Shown: one piece after another, positions 22,681 through 34,182 of the stretch | Layout of the letters: the number at the start of each line of letters is the position of its first letter | How positions within the stretch are numbered: the first letter of the stretch is position 1 | From: Silene latifolia | Lineage: Eukaryota > Streptophyta > Magnoliopsida > Caryophyllales > Caryophyllaceae | Reading direction: 5' to 3' | Assembly (NCBI RefSeq): GCF_048544455.1 | Contig: NC_133532.1 | Coordinates: 87,623,156-87,687,155, forward strand | Length of the DNA: 64,000 bases | The notes under the pieces: model-generated | What the model saw: the letters and a program-made list of their open reading frames with translations, nothing else | Databases searched by the model: none | Told to the model about the DNA's origin: nothing | Position numbers and translations under genes: made by a program

Positions 22681-23514
22681 TCCTCCAACATATATGATGA
22701 CGACCAATACATGAACCACAACCAACATATCATAATCATCCTCTTAATGATGTGATTACCACTAAACAAGTAATAATGCAAATACTCTAATTATGCAAGA
22801 CTAACTACAACATCAACACAAACAACATCACATTATTAAAACTGAGTAGGATTAACCTACCTTTTAGCAATCTCCTCAAGCTACTCGAATTCGGACCAAA
22901 ACCGTCTCAAGGAACCGTTTCATCCTATACAAATCACATGATAACTATCACAATATATCCTATACTAATATACACTACAAAGCCCCTTATTATTACCCCT
23001 TAATTACCCCCAAATACACATATTAAACACTAATTAACTACCAATGACGAATTCCCCTAAAAGTTAGGATTTAAAAGACTAGAAAAGGGGAGATCTTTAC
23101 TTACTTGGTGAAAGAGGTGAAGAGGACGGTGGTAGATCTTCTAATCCAAGCTTGAATCCCAAGTATAAGGTGTTTATGAGGGTTTAGAGAGGGGGGAGAG
23201 AGTTTGGAGAGATAAGGAGGAAGGTGGAAATGATTTTAGGGTTAGCGGAGAAAGAGGATTAATCCCGGCCTGTGTTCTGAAAACAGTGGCACTCGACCGA
23301 GTACCGAGCTCACTAAGCCGAGTAGCACTCCACTCGGTCGAGTGTACCCTTCACTCGACCGAGTAGACCCACTCGATCTGCTGCAACACCACACAGTTTA
23401 GTCCAGGTCTAGTGTAAGGCTATCCTTCCCTTCCGAGTGCTCTCTTATCGGTCTAAAGGTCCTCTCACACGTCCCAAGGTCTAAGTATGGGTCCCACAAA
23501 GGACGGGTATTACA

Positions 23515-24461
23515 ACTCCGCCCATCCATATCCTGCGAGTTATCTCAACATCCATCACGTGCTAATTCAACTGCTCACCATCCCCGAATGGATCACCACA
23601 ATTTTGAAAAACATAAACGAGGTCAGTCAAATGTATAATCAAATTAAGCATACGCAACGTAAATAATTACCAACAACACAATCAACCAATACTCCAACAC
23701 CAACAATCACCAAAAACTGACTACACACTAAAATGTGTAGCCCTTCCAAGTTACCCATCGCAACAGGTAACCCACACTGCCAGTGGGGACCGCAGCCGTA
23801 CCACCTCAGCCCCGCTCATCGCAACGAGTGAACCCAACTCCTTAATGTGCACACCCTCCTTGTGACGGGAGTCACAAGGGGCGAACATAGGGTTGGAACT
23901 ATCTCCCGTCATTATCCCACAACAACAACACCAACCAATAGTATAATCCAAATCAACCTCCATCAAACTCAATCAAAGAGACAACATGCCAACAATTAAT
24001 CACAAACAACTTAACCAATTACACAGCCAACTGAGTAGGGGAAACCCTACCATTTCGCAATCCGCTACGCTGAAATCAATGATATCAATGCATAACGGGT
24101 ACCACATCGTCACAATCTGTTTGACATGGAAAGACAAGATCCGACAACCCGAACGCTAGTTTTTTGCTTGCTTGAAGGTTAGAGTGATTAGGGAGAGTTT
24201 ACAGAAATGTTTTAGGTTTTAGAAACTGGTTAACGAAAAGATTATCGAATTATATATAACTCCCTTATCATTCTAATTAAACCGCGGAAATAACCCGTCA
24301 GACCGGTTACTCAACCGAGTACGCCCTACTCGGCCGAGTAACAACAAGCTCGGACGAGTTCCAACGCATCAGAACCTAAACTCAGGACATCAGACACCCT
24401 ACTTGGCCGAGTAAGCCCTACTCGACACAGTAACCCATGATCATAAATCTGTGGTATTACA
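23515..24461 (-). repeat. LTR fragment K, cut by element F and lying in the element G gene
   Basis: Blocks around CACCATCCCCGAATGGATCA, CCAGTGGGGACCGCAG and TTAATGTGCACA match the H/J/L LTRs. The right end is GTGGTATTACA, that is TGTAATACC on the minus strand. The first part of the LTR is missing at 23515, where element F begins. The right end abuts ORF1-like coding sequence of element G with no polypurine tract, so it reads as a separate LTR insertion rather than G's own 3' LTR. A degenerate array (ACTCAACCGAGT, ACTCGGCCGAGT, GCTCGGACGAGT) with distances 19 and 20 lies at 24308-24360. Confidence 0.65.
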
Positions 24462-25159
24462 ACCACACCGAGAGCACTATAGTAGAAGCGCTCCCCCCGA
24501 AAGGGGTTGAGGTAAGACATCAACAGCATCACCTCATGGGAGTTTAACTTGCTTGCGTTATTCCGACCATAAAGCAAGCAAGTCAACATCCTCAAGAAGA
24601 TGCGATGGGTCACATGTTGGACATCATTGATTAACATGGCACTAGAGGTAGGGGCGGGTCGGCCCCTGATGTAAGGGAGGTAGATAGGAGCCCCGCTCTC
24701 CGTCGCCACATACTCAAATACTCCTCCTACTCAGGCTCTAACACCAGATGGTCGGCAAACTGGTCAAGGGTCAAGGCATGGTCGATGTTCATGAGGCGGA
24801 AACTAACGGTCTTCCCACCCACATCATACTTGAATGAACTCATAAATTCCAGGGTAAGAAAGGGATATGACTTCTAACGGAGGTAGTACAACACCCCCCC
24901 CCATTCCCCAGATTTCGAATATATGCACTATATCCGATTCAATACCCAAGTTTCTCAGGACCCCCGGATCCACACATCTAGTCGGTCTCATAGTACAACC
25001 CATTACGTCTATAAAAGCAGCCCGCTGCTCAAAGTCAACAAATATTACCGTCGGATACTTGTCAACCAGCGGAACCAGCGGCTCCGCACTAGATTGTCCT
25101 TGCTCTATCACGATATTGGCGAGGATTATCTTCTTGGTAGGTGCTCTAGTCTTCGGCAT
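24462..25159 (-). pseudogene. Element G ORF1-like gene, N-terminal part
   Basis: The start at 25159 encodes MPKTRAPTKKIILAN. Motifs shared with element F are YPTVIFVDFEQRAAF, PTRCVD, LRNLGI, YPFLTLEFMSSF (in a second frame), VSFRLMN, and INDVQH with FLRMLTCLLYGR and YLNPF. A frame change near 24855 and a stop near 24725 break it, and the C-terminal half is cut off at the LTR fragment K. The function of this protein family is unknown. It again lies directly after a leader with no gag before it. Confidence 0.7.
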
Positions 25160-25789
25160 GCTTCAAGAATACAAGTTCAACAATATTTTCCGGAATTCTC
25201 ACAATATGAAGAGGGATTTTTCAGTTTATTTTCTTTTAAGACGAAGTTTAAGACGGATTTTCCTATCAAAAAGGCATAAGATATACACTTGCTAAAGCAA
25301 TACCAGAAACAATCGAACTCTTATAGCATCTTACCAAGAATTTAAGTGCCCGAAAAAAAATTGAAATTTTGGGGTAAAACCCTAGAAATTTTTGGTATAA
25401 AAATTAGAAATTTTGCGCTTAGAATTCATCTTTTCCATATATAAATGGATTAACGGAAGTAATAATTACAAAATTAACAAAATACAAACATGAATCTTCG
25501 AATTAAAGAGTAGGAACTTTCAGATTTGGGGCAACTTACACAATTGATTTGATAAAAGCAAGAAGTTTTGAAAGATGCATTACGTTAGTTTGGAAATTAA
25601 TTGAAAGAGCGAAAGACGAGAGGATGATTCCGAGAGCAATATGTTCAAGAATCACCAAGGTTCCCTATGTGAGATAAAGTTTTGAGAAAATATAGTGTAA
25701 AAAGAGAGAGATGAGTCGGAAAATAGGGTGGATGTGTGTTTATAGGGTTCCGGAAAAACTAGAGTTGAACCGCGAATTTTTGGGTACTC

Positions 25790-25905
25790 GGATTTGCATA
25801 TTATCACAGCTACTGCCTTCTGAGTACTCGGCCGAGTGCCAACATACTCGGTCGAGTAAGGCGTACTCGGTCGAGTAACCTATGTACTCGATCGAGTACC
25901 CTCGC
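25790..25905. repeat. ACTCGGTCGAGT-type array in the element G leader
   Basis: Four units (ACTCGGCCGAGT, ACTCGGTCGAGT twice, ACTCGATCGAGT) follow each other at about 20-bp steps, as in the element F leader. Confidence 0.85.
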
Positions 25906-26428
25906 ACAGTAACGGAATTGAGATATTTGCAAAAAATCTTCCCTGCAAAACAAAAAGCATTGTTCGGAGTCCAAGCTTATTTGGAACTCGTCACATTTAT
26001 GCCCTACTTATATCATGCACCAAACAACTTACCCAATAGGCACATCCATACAACCTAATTGCACATCGTACATCGTACTCCGTGTAATTCTTTCAATAGA
26101 AGCTAACCATGTTACGTGCACACTTAAACTATTCAAACTCGATTATATTACCAACAATGTCATATGAAAAGTCATACACATAGAAATATCTACTCTGTTT
26201 ACTTCATAAAACACTCTCTCAAGTCATTCACACATCATATAATACATTTACATGCTATAACGTTGAAATCTCCCATCGCTTCCTTTGTCACGACCAACAT
26301 ACGTAGAATTCTAGACCAACCACACAACTCATTCATGTGCACAACTACACCCTCACTTGCATCATAACTAATTCAACTATCATACCAAACACAATATGAC
26401 ATCCAGGAAGATCACACATCTCACATTC

Positions 26429-26576
<148 letters not shown>

Positions 26577-26772
26577 CAGACACACGCACACAAAATCCCA
26601 CACGCTTACCCCACGCGAAGTTACTAGCTTAAGCAAACGTTCGGGCCAGGATTCTGAGATGAGGGCGCCTTTACACCCAAAACCGACATAAGAGGGCTCC
26701 CAACACACATATATTAGATTCATTTAAATTTGACACCCTACGTTCATTTGGTTCATTGGTTTACGTTCCAAA

Positions 26773-26790
26773 ATCGTCGCTCTGATACCA
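26773..26790 (-). promoter_or_regulatory. Element G primer-binding site (initiator tRNA-Met type)
   Basis: Minus strand TGGTATCAGAGCGACGAT, three bases from the LTR end at 26794, identical to the site in H. Confidence 0.88.
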
Positions 26791-26793
26791 CTT

Positions 26794-27976
26794 TGTAACA
26801 CCCTCACTTACCAAGGAGTCTTAACAAGACCTTCCCTAGTAAATAAGGGCGTTACCATCTCGGTTGCTCGAGGTAATGTATATCAAATAGACCATAAAAG
26901 AACATTTATTAATTGGATTCTTATTGTTTATACAAAACATAGCCACAAAGGGATACAACTCTGAAACAACTGAAAAGAACCACTAAAGTATAAGTGACAG
27001 CGGCACCTAGCTAGACAGCGTGATGACTCGATCACATCCATATCTCGCAAGCAACATCAACATCCAATACCTGCTAAACCAACTCCTCACTATCCCCAAA
27101 TGGATCAGCACAATTTTCAAAACAATAAACGGGGTCAGTCAATTGTACAATATAATTAAGAAATCACAACACAAACCAATATACAAACCAATCCAACTGT
27201 AGTAACCATCCTCCAAACTCCAATAGTATCCAGTAACCGACTACGCACCGAAATGTGTAGCCCTGTCAGGCTACCCATCGCAACAGGTAACCTATACAGC
27301 CAGTGGGGGACCGCAGCCTTACCCACCTAAGCCCCGCTCATCACAACAAGCGAACCTAGATCATTAATGTGCACATCCTCCTTGTGACGGGAACCACAAG
27401 AGGCGAACTTGGGTGTGAAGACCATCTCCCAAAAATGGCTTCACCAACAGTAACCAATAACCAGAGATATCACAATCAACCACAATCACAATAATAATAC
27501 CAATCAATGAATACAACTGGCATCTTATAACCAATTATGCAATCAACTGAGGAGGGAAATCCTACCTTTCCGCAAATCCACAGAACGCATCAGTCACACC
27601 ACGTCAAGTAAGACTTCATATCGTATCCTACAACAATAATCGCACCCTATCAATAAGCTATTCAAGATCTACTGAAAAGCAAACAATTAATCACAAACTC
27701 ACCTTGAAAAATAAACTGATGTCGATAGTGACGACAAACCCGACTCGATGACTTCATGCATAGACCGTCTCCCTTCCCGGATTAGTGTTCAAGGCTACCG
27801 AATATGTGTAGAGTGGGATGAAAGAATTGGGAGAGAGAAAGAGATAGAGTTTAGGTTTTAGAAATGATAAAATGAACCGTCGAAATAAATTATGTTTTGG
27901 TCACCGCGTTTTATAAGAACACATTGTCAGACAAGGTACTCGGTCGAGTACGGACATACTCGGCCGAGTACGCCGC
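26794..27976 (-). repeat. Element G 5' LTR, first segment (split by element E)
   Basis: The plus-strand start is TGTAACACCCTCAC. It shares blocks with the H/J/L LTRs (TTAATGTGCACATCC, ACTGAGGAGGGAAATCC). It ends in two palindromes with centres 27943 and 27963 (20 bp), right beside the element E insertion. The rest of the LTR is at 38907-39060. Confidence 0.85.
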
Positions 27977-29747
27977 TGGTCGGACTCACTTGGAGCTTAA
28001 TTTTCGGTTACTTGTCGTTAGGAGCACCTAGACCAAAACAATATTTATAACTTCACAAACAACTCTACTATTAGTAAAGAGGCAAGTAAAGGTCGGATCC
28101 CAAAGGACGGGTATTGATGTAGGATTTTCGATTGTAAGTAGCGGTGTCTAGGGGTGTCACGATTTGGGGTTGAGATGAGAAGATCACTAAACTAAATAGC
28201 AATAAAATAAACAAGCAAGATGATTAAAATGACATGTAAACAATTGATTAAAAGCACTAGGGTGTCATGGGGTCATAGGGGATTCATGGGAATTAATCAT
28301 ACAAACATATTCTCAAATTATAAGCAAGCAATTATTGTTGTGATGGATCAAGTTGGTTTATATCTTACAATCCTAGGAAGGTTTGGGTCCCGGAGCCGAA
28401 TCGATTAGATTGTACAACACCTACAAGTCGACTTAATCCTCCCTACTCAACTATATGCATGGTCTAATGAGACTCGAGTTGGTTTATGTCTTACAAGTCT
28501 CATTGAAAAGGTAAGTGATGGGTAAAAAATGCAAGGATTCATAGGCTCGCATTTCATCAAACATAACATGTGCATAAGTTGAGATCACAACAAGCAAGCA
28601 AATAAATTATGAAAACATATTAAATTAAGCATGAATCATCCCCCATGTTGGTTTCCCCTAATTACCCATTAAACCTAGTTAAGGAAACAACTCACTCATT
28701 ATCAAGTTTAACATGTTAACAAGGTTGTCAATCACATTAACAAAGCAAAACATGATGAATAAATGAAGATGATTAACAATAATTAAAAAGGGATTAAGAG
28801 AATTATACCTACTAATGATTCCAAAATAAAGCAAAGAATAATAGAAGTATTTGATGAATGATTGGAAGGTTGTCAATCTCCCAATAAAAACCCAAATAAT
28901 CTTCAATTACCCAAAATAAAAGATGAACAAAAGAGAAATTAAGGAAATGAGATTTGTATTAAGACTTGATTAGAAGTTGATTACAAGATTAAGAAGATAT
29001 TAGAATGATATAAACTACACTAAAGATTGATAAGAAGAACATCCCTAATCTAATTAGACTAATGGGGTATTTATAGTGGGGATTAGGTACACAAATTAGG
29101 GTTTACTAAGGGCTTAAATGATGATTAAGTCCTTGAGGAATCGCTCCTCTCAGAAAAGATGCGAGTCTCCTTTTTGCCGGTCTTTCATAAATATGCGCAT
29201 CTTTCATGGAGGGAAGAAGTAGACGTATGGGGCTGTACGAGAATCCGGGCGTCCAAGGGGTCGGGATGAGCGGATTCTGGTGTATCTGGACGGGCGTCTT
29301 CATGGCTGGACGAGCGGATTGTGGCGTGGTTGGACAGGCATCCCTCTGGCAAAGACGCTCGGATTCCTGAAGTGTTGGACGGACGTCTTGCCTGGTTGGA
29401 CGGGCGGATTGGGTTCCAGCCTTCTTTTCTTCTTTTCTTCTTCCAATAATCCTCCGGGATTTAGTCGGGGAAGCAAGGATTTCTTCATCATTTCCCCTCT
29501 TCTATAATATGTACAAAGGCCTTCTAGTCTTGTCTTCTCTTTGATGCTTGGTCATTAGATTCGATCAATTTAGCTCTATTTTGCCATGAAAATGCAAGGT
29601 TTGCACTCCTCTCCTACCAAAGAAACAAAACCTCAAAGAATATGCAAAACAAAGGACTAAAGATAGTAAATGATCCAAATATGCACTAAAAAGCATAGGA
29701 ACGAGGCTAATTAGGGGACTAAATATGCTCAAATAATGGTCACATCA
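27977..29747 (-). repeat. Element E 3' LTR
   Basis: Minus strand starts TGATGTGACCATT and ends AGTCCGACCA. A TATAAATA box on the minus strand lies at 29068-29075. A motif array GAC(G/A)(A/G/C)G(C/G) at about 29265-29408 has start-to-start distances 24, 20, 24, 21, 24 and 21. Confidence 0.94.
29068..29075 (-). promoter_or_regulatory. Candidate TATA box in the element E LTR
   Basis: TATAAATA on the minus strand, conserved at 38222-38229 in the 5' LTR, where it would drive element transcription. Confidence 0.55.
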
Positions 29748-31627
29748 AATATCCCCAAACCGAACCTTTGCTCGTCCCGAGTAAACAGGTGACAAAACTA
29801 GGACCGTTATTTAAACTAACCTAATAGCATAGCCGATATGAGACAATTAGCGGGTCTCACTCCGCCCCTTCAACTCACAACAAGACAACCATGAGGTAGG
29901 ATGCCTTCTTCCAAGGCAAGGTGTGTCTTGCCAAAATGGTGACACATCCAAACATTAAAGCACACAAAATCAAGTAATGGATGCATCTACAAAAGGAATA
30001 GCCACTTTCCTCATCTATGTGGCGGAAATTATCTAAAGGGGAAGCAATTCAAGGGTATACACTCCTTCATAGATGCAATTTCTTCAAACTACTAAGCGTA
30101 GAAGGATACCAATAAATCACCTCCAAGTTGTGTCAAGCTAGGGTACCTTTGTCCTCAATCGTTAAATGCTTTTGTCAAGAGTAGACTCCTTATGGTGTTA
30201 GAAACACTGGAGGATCGCGGAATTCCCCTTCTTGCCTAGACAAGAAGAAGGGTCGTCCCCTCTTTACCATGCATAAAAATGGATACGATGGATAAAGGGA
30301 TCGATAGTATTTGAGTTTCATTTGGGAGTTTGCTCCTCTTTTCATTTGATGCAATTTGCAAACTTTTTTACTTTCATTTCAACGCTTGAACTCAAACTTT
30401 TAACAATTTTTGTGCCCATTCCCTTTGATGACAAAAATGTGGTAGAACATGGATGAATGATGATTGCATGGTTTCAAGGGTCACCTTGAAATAAACGGTA
30501 GCCAAGGAGTTATCACACCACAAGGTACTCTTGACTAGGCCTTAATCCATGGGTCAAAGGATACTAGCATGACACATCCTAGGGTGTTTTACAAGTATTC
30601 TAACAAGCAAAGTCTTAAGAAGAAAAAGCATCTACTAGGGTCAATATACACTTGTCAAGCTTCCCAAGTAGACGGTTTCACAAAATTTTTCTAACATGCA
30701 ACTACATGCCATGATGCAACTAACATATATACATCCTAATGCATATGATTCTACCAACTAGTATGCCAAATAATCTAAATGCAAGTCCTAAATTCACATT
30801 GTTTATACCGGATCAATAAAAATAAAGCCACATAGTCATTAACATAAAGAGGAAAAAAGAGATTGGAAAGATCATACCATGCGGTCTTCAATATCCTCAT
30901 GTCTCGGATGTGGCGTAGTCAATCAATGTGAACAAGGATGAACAACACAATATATATAAAACAATATATACAAATCTATACTAAAAAGGAATGAACATGT
31001 TTTTGATTTTTTCAATTTTTCAATTTTTTATGGTCTTTCGAAATTTTTGATTTTTTTGGATTTTTGAATAAAAGACGAGTTATAATTTCCCATACCCACA
31101 CTAGTATGGGCATTGTCCTCAATGGCCAATATGATAGGAACTTATGCAAGCATGATGCATGATTTCTAAACTAAATGCAAACTATACTAAGCTACACTAC
31201 ATGATGCATGGGTTTTTGTTATGGCGGAGAGCATAATTTAAATTACCTCACGATGCGTATGCATGGACTTCCCCAAACCAAAATAGACATTATTTCTAAC
31301 GTCTTGAATTTCGGGGTAGTTCATGCACATGGAATGCAATGCATGAAACTACAATTTGTCATTTTGGATTTTACAAGTTGGGAACAATAAAAATGAACAC
31401 CTTTATGAAGCCAAGGTGTTAGTCCTCCATGTTGCTAGGACTCCTCAATCAAATGATCAAAATAAAATAAAGAAAACAAAAGAAGTAGACAAACCATAAA
31501 AGGGGTGAAAGAATGTAGGAGCCTCCAAGGTTTGCTAATCCTCCATCATATCATCATTATCATCATCTTCCTCCATAGATGTGGAATCATCTCCACTCCC
31601 ACTTTCACTTCCTTGCTCTTCCTCACT
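29748..31627 (-). other. Element E 3' non-coding region with polypurine tract
   Basis: The minus-strand tract GGTTTGGGGATATT lies directly before the 3' LTR (plus 29748-29761). The remaining 1.8 kb is AT-rich, with a T/A-rich low-complexity stretch at about 31000-31070, and shows no gene. Confidence 0.75.
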
Positions 31628-33135
31628 TTATTCTTCTTCCTCTTCTTGAGCTTCTTCTTCTTGAACATTCTCTTGAACCTCTTCTACTTCACCTTCTTCA
31701 TCAACACCCTCATCAACAATATTCTCCTCTCCACCCGGTCTTCCACCACTAGAGGTGCTAGGAAAGAAAACTTCCCTATCCGCCTAACTAGGCAAAGGAC
31801 ATGATGGATCAAGAAGTCCTTGCCTAGCTAGATGTAGGAGGGGCGGATATTGGGCCTTGTAAGCATCCACTCTATCATTGTAAGCTTGCTTGTGCATTTC
31901 CCTCATGAGTAGAGTCATGTAATCATTTCCTACCTCGACATCCTTGGGTTTGAACTCGTGATACTCAAATGGGTAGGGTGGTGTGACAATGGAGGAGGAG
32001 GGCTCGTCAATCTCGCCTCTTTGTTGTTGAATAAAGTACTCGGTCTCCTCGGAGTGTGGAAAAAGGTAGTTCGGTTGGTGAACACTCAATCGGCAAATCT
32101 TCGAAGGCAAGGTGAAGGATCTAGCTTCATTGGTTAACCACCCATATTTGGTGTCAAGAGGATCATGCTTGACCCACTTAAACTTGTGAATCATAGTGTC
32201 CATATCAATGAGATGACCTCCTTTAACCGCCACATAAGTGTTGTCTTTGTTGAAATTTGGGTTAAAGTGCTTGGCCAAATAGGTAACTAGTCCTCCATTT
32301 ACAATGAAAGCGGTGCCCTCTTTACCACAATCGACATTAAGCCATCGTTCAACCAAGAGTCTTAGAGCATTATATGGCTTAATATATTCCCTTCCTATGT
32401 TCAAGGCCGACTCAAGAAGAACAAAATCGAGCTTGGTAAGATGATTAGTGACATTTCTTGCTATCAAAGTATTCTCAATGACCTTATGCCACACTCTAAT
32501 GCCCGGATGGTGGACTAATAGAGCACGACAATCATGAAAGCGCACAAAATTTCTTTCCGGAAATTGCCTCCCAAAGAGGAGCGGGGTCATACTTGTCGGG
32601 GATCTTTTCATAGTACGGGGTATCACTAAGGCCTAAAATCTTACTCAATTCACCAAAAGTGATGCGTCTATTAACATTTGCAAGACGAAACTCGATGTGG
32701 GTTCTAGTCTCTACCCTTGTGACTTTCAAGGAACTCAAAAATTCCAAGGTGGGGGAGGGGTATGTCAATTCTTTCATGTTAAACAATTTACCCAATCCTA
32801 TAGCCTCAAAAAAGGTTTTGGTTTGTTCAAGAAGACCCAACTTTCTCAGGAGCATCTTCACAAATAAATTTTGTAGGCATAATGGTCTTCTTAGCAAAGA
32901 GAAAAAATTTATCCCTATGAGAGTCGGAAGTGAAAATTACCTCTGGATAATTGGATAATTGCTCAATGACCGGAGTTGTTGATGTTGTAGCTTCCATATG
33001 GGGACCTTGTTGAACCTCCAACCTTGCCTCATGGACTACCAATGCCTTTGACAATTGTTTTGCTTGAAGAGTTTGTTGCCTTTTTGAAAGTGTCTTCTTT
33101 GGGGGTGCCTTGTTACCTCCTTTAGTTCTTGCCAT
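31628..33135 (-). pseudogene. Element E ORF1-like gene (Athila ORF1-like family)
   Basis: The start at 33135 encodes MARTKGGNKAPPKK, a lysine-rich N-terminus. Motifs shared with F and G are YPEVIFTSDSHRDKF, MPTKFICED, LGLGKLFNM, YPSPTLEFLSSL, EFRLAN and LSKILGL. A second conserved block follows (ARNVTNHLTKLDFVLLES, KPYNALRLLVERWL, GHLIDMDTM). Frame changes fall near 32840 and between 32545 and 32626. An amber codon at 31784-31786 separates a very acidic tail of about 50 residues that ends at 31628. In this element the gene lies downstream of gag-pro, in the position env-like genes take in Athila elements. No transmembrane segment is evident, so an envelope role is not supported. Confidence 0.75.
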
Positions 33136-33478
33136 TCTTGATTACACCAAAGAAAGATTAAAATCTTCAATTTTTAGTTATGCCCAAATCGATTTAAGAT
33201 GAAAGAATGTTGCTTTGTATCTTAAAAATCGACTCAAAGGTTGAAAATTTTGGTGTTTGACTCAATTGTTGTTGCAAAAGGAGTGATTAATTTTTGTTGT
33301 GGGGAAGTTTGGATTTGATTTTGTTGAATTTGGTTGAGGAAATTTGGTTTTGTTGATGTAGAGGATGAGGGTTTTTGGGGTTTTTGAGTTTTGGGTAGTG
33401 TTTGAATGTAGAGGAAATGAAAATGAATGAGGGAAGAGGGTTTTTAAAAGACCCGTTAATTTTGAAATAGCAGCAGGG

Positions 33479-33840
33479 GACGAGCGGATTGCATTCTGGG
33501 ACGCTCGGATTCTTCGCGTTTTGCCTCAGGAAATGACGCCACAGGACGAGCGTCTTTGTGCAAAGACGGGCGGATTCTTCAATTTGAGACGAGCGTCTTC
33601 TTGGACGGACGCTCGGATTCTGTTACAGGGTGATTTTCTAAATTTCAACAGCAAAATGACGAGCGTCTTCTAGGTAAGACGGGCGTCCAGAATCAAACGA
33701 GCGGATTCTCAATTGGGACGCTCGGATTCTGTGACAGACCATTTTTTTGAATTCTACAGCTCAGCCAGACGAGCGTCTGGTGACATAGGACGCTTGGATT
33801 CCGCAGGACGAGCGGATTCTCTTTTGAGACGCTCGGATTC
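33479..33840. repeat. GACGAGCG / GACGCTCG array between the two genes of element E
   Basis: Motif starts fall at 33479, 33500, 33545, 33565, 33588, 33608, 33658, 33678, 33696, 33717, 33768, 33789, 33807 and 33828. Paired distances are 21, 20, 20, 20, 21, 21 and 21. GACGAGCGTC and GACGCTCGGATTC alternate. The sequence differs from the other families, but the spacing is the same. Confidence 0.9.
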
Positions 33841-34182
33841 CTCATTGTCCACACGGATTCAGATCCATCCGTGCGTACTGCTTAACCCGTAGCATTTTCA
33901 TTCTTCAATTTTCTTGTTCTTCATTGCGGGGGCACTACAAAGGCATGAATAGCCTAGGCAATTGCTATCCCCACACTAAGTCAAAGCACTTCACATCAAT
34001 AAAATCATAAGTCCCTCCCTCACTTCTCTCAAAATGATGAATATCTTGATCAAGGCACAAAAATATAAACCCAAAAATGACAAAAATGCAATGTAAAAAT
34101 TGAAATGCAAGTTAGGGAGTTAGAATATTTACAAATGGTGGTTTAGGGAGGACTCCACCAAACTCTCATCTAATGTGAGATG

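Larger units (their letters stand above)
7881..23514 (-). mobile_element. Element F: non-autonomous Tekay-like element carrying an ORF1-like gene, interrupted by a solo LTR and element B
   Basis: Minus-strand order: 5' LTR (21923-23514), initiator-Met primer site (21902-21919), leader with a CACTCGGTCGAGTG array (21101-21200), ORF1-like gene (20100-19571, continuing 11146-9801 beyond element B), a second array (9394-9585), the imperfect hairpin/polypurine region (8006-8042) and an LTR-like remnant (7881-8005). The layout mirrors H, J and L, but gag-pol is absent. The right target-duplication candidate is ACTCC at 23515-23519. The left remnant does not closely match the start of the right LTR, so the two ends may not derive from a single simple insertion. 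Confidence 0.65.
21923..23514 (-). repeat. Element F 5' LTR
   Basis: 1592 bp. On the minus strand it starts TGTAATACCCGTCC and ends GGGGGTGTTAGA, where the canonical TGTTACA has one substitution. Blocks shared with H/J/L LTRs include the sequence around TTAATGTGCACATCC and ACTGAGTAGG. A palindrome array (CACTCGACCGAGT and variants) lies at about 23290-23375. Two low-complexity tracts are listed separately. Confidence 0.75.

Noticed and set aside
22528..22728. Poly-valine membrane-like peptide
   Set aside because: Translation of the CAA-rich microsatellite on the minus strand inside an LTR.
23515..24461. 3' LTR of element G
   Set aside because: Its right end abuts coding sequence with no polypurine tract, and its terminal bases differ from the G 5' LTR end at 39060; a separate LTR insertion explains it better.
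31784..33135. Envelope gene, suggested by its position after gag-pro in element E
   Set aside because: No signal peptide, transmembrane segment or cysteine pattern is visible; similarity to the F and G proteins and a lysine-rich N-terminus point to the ORF1-like family instead.
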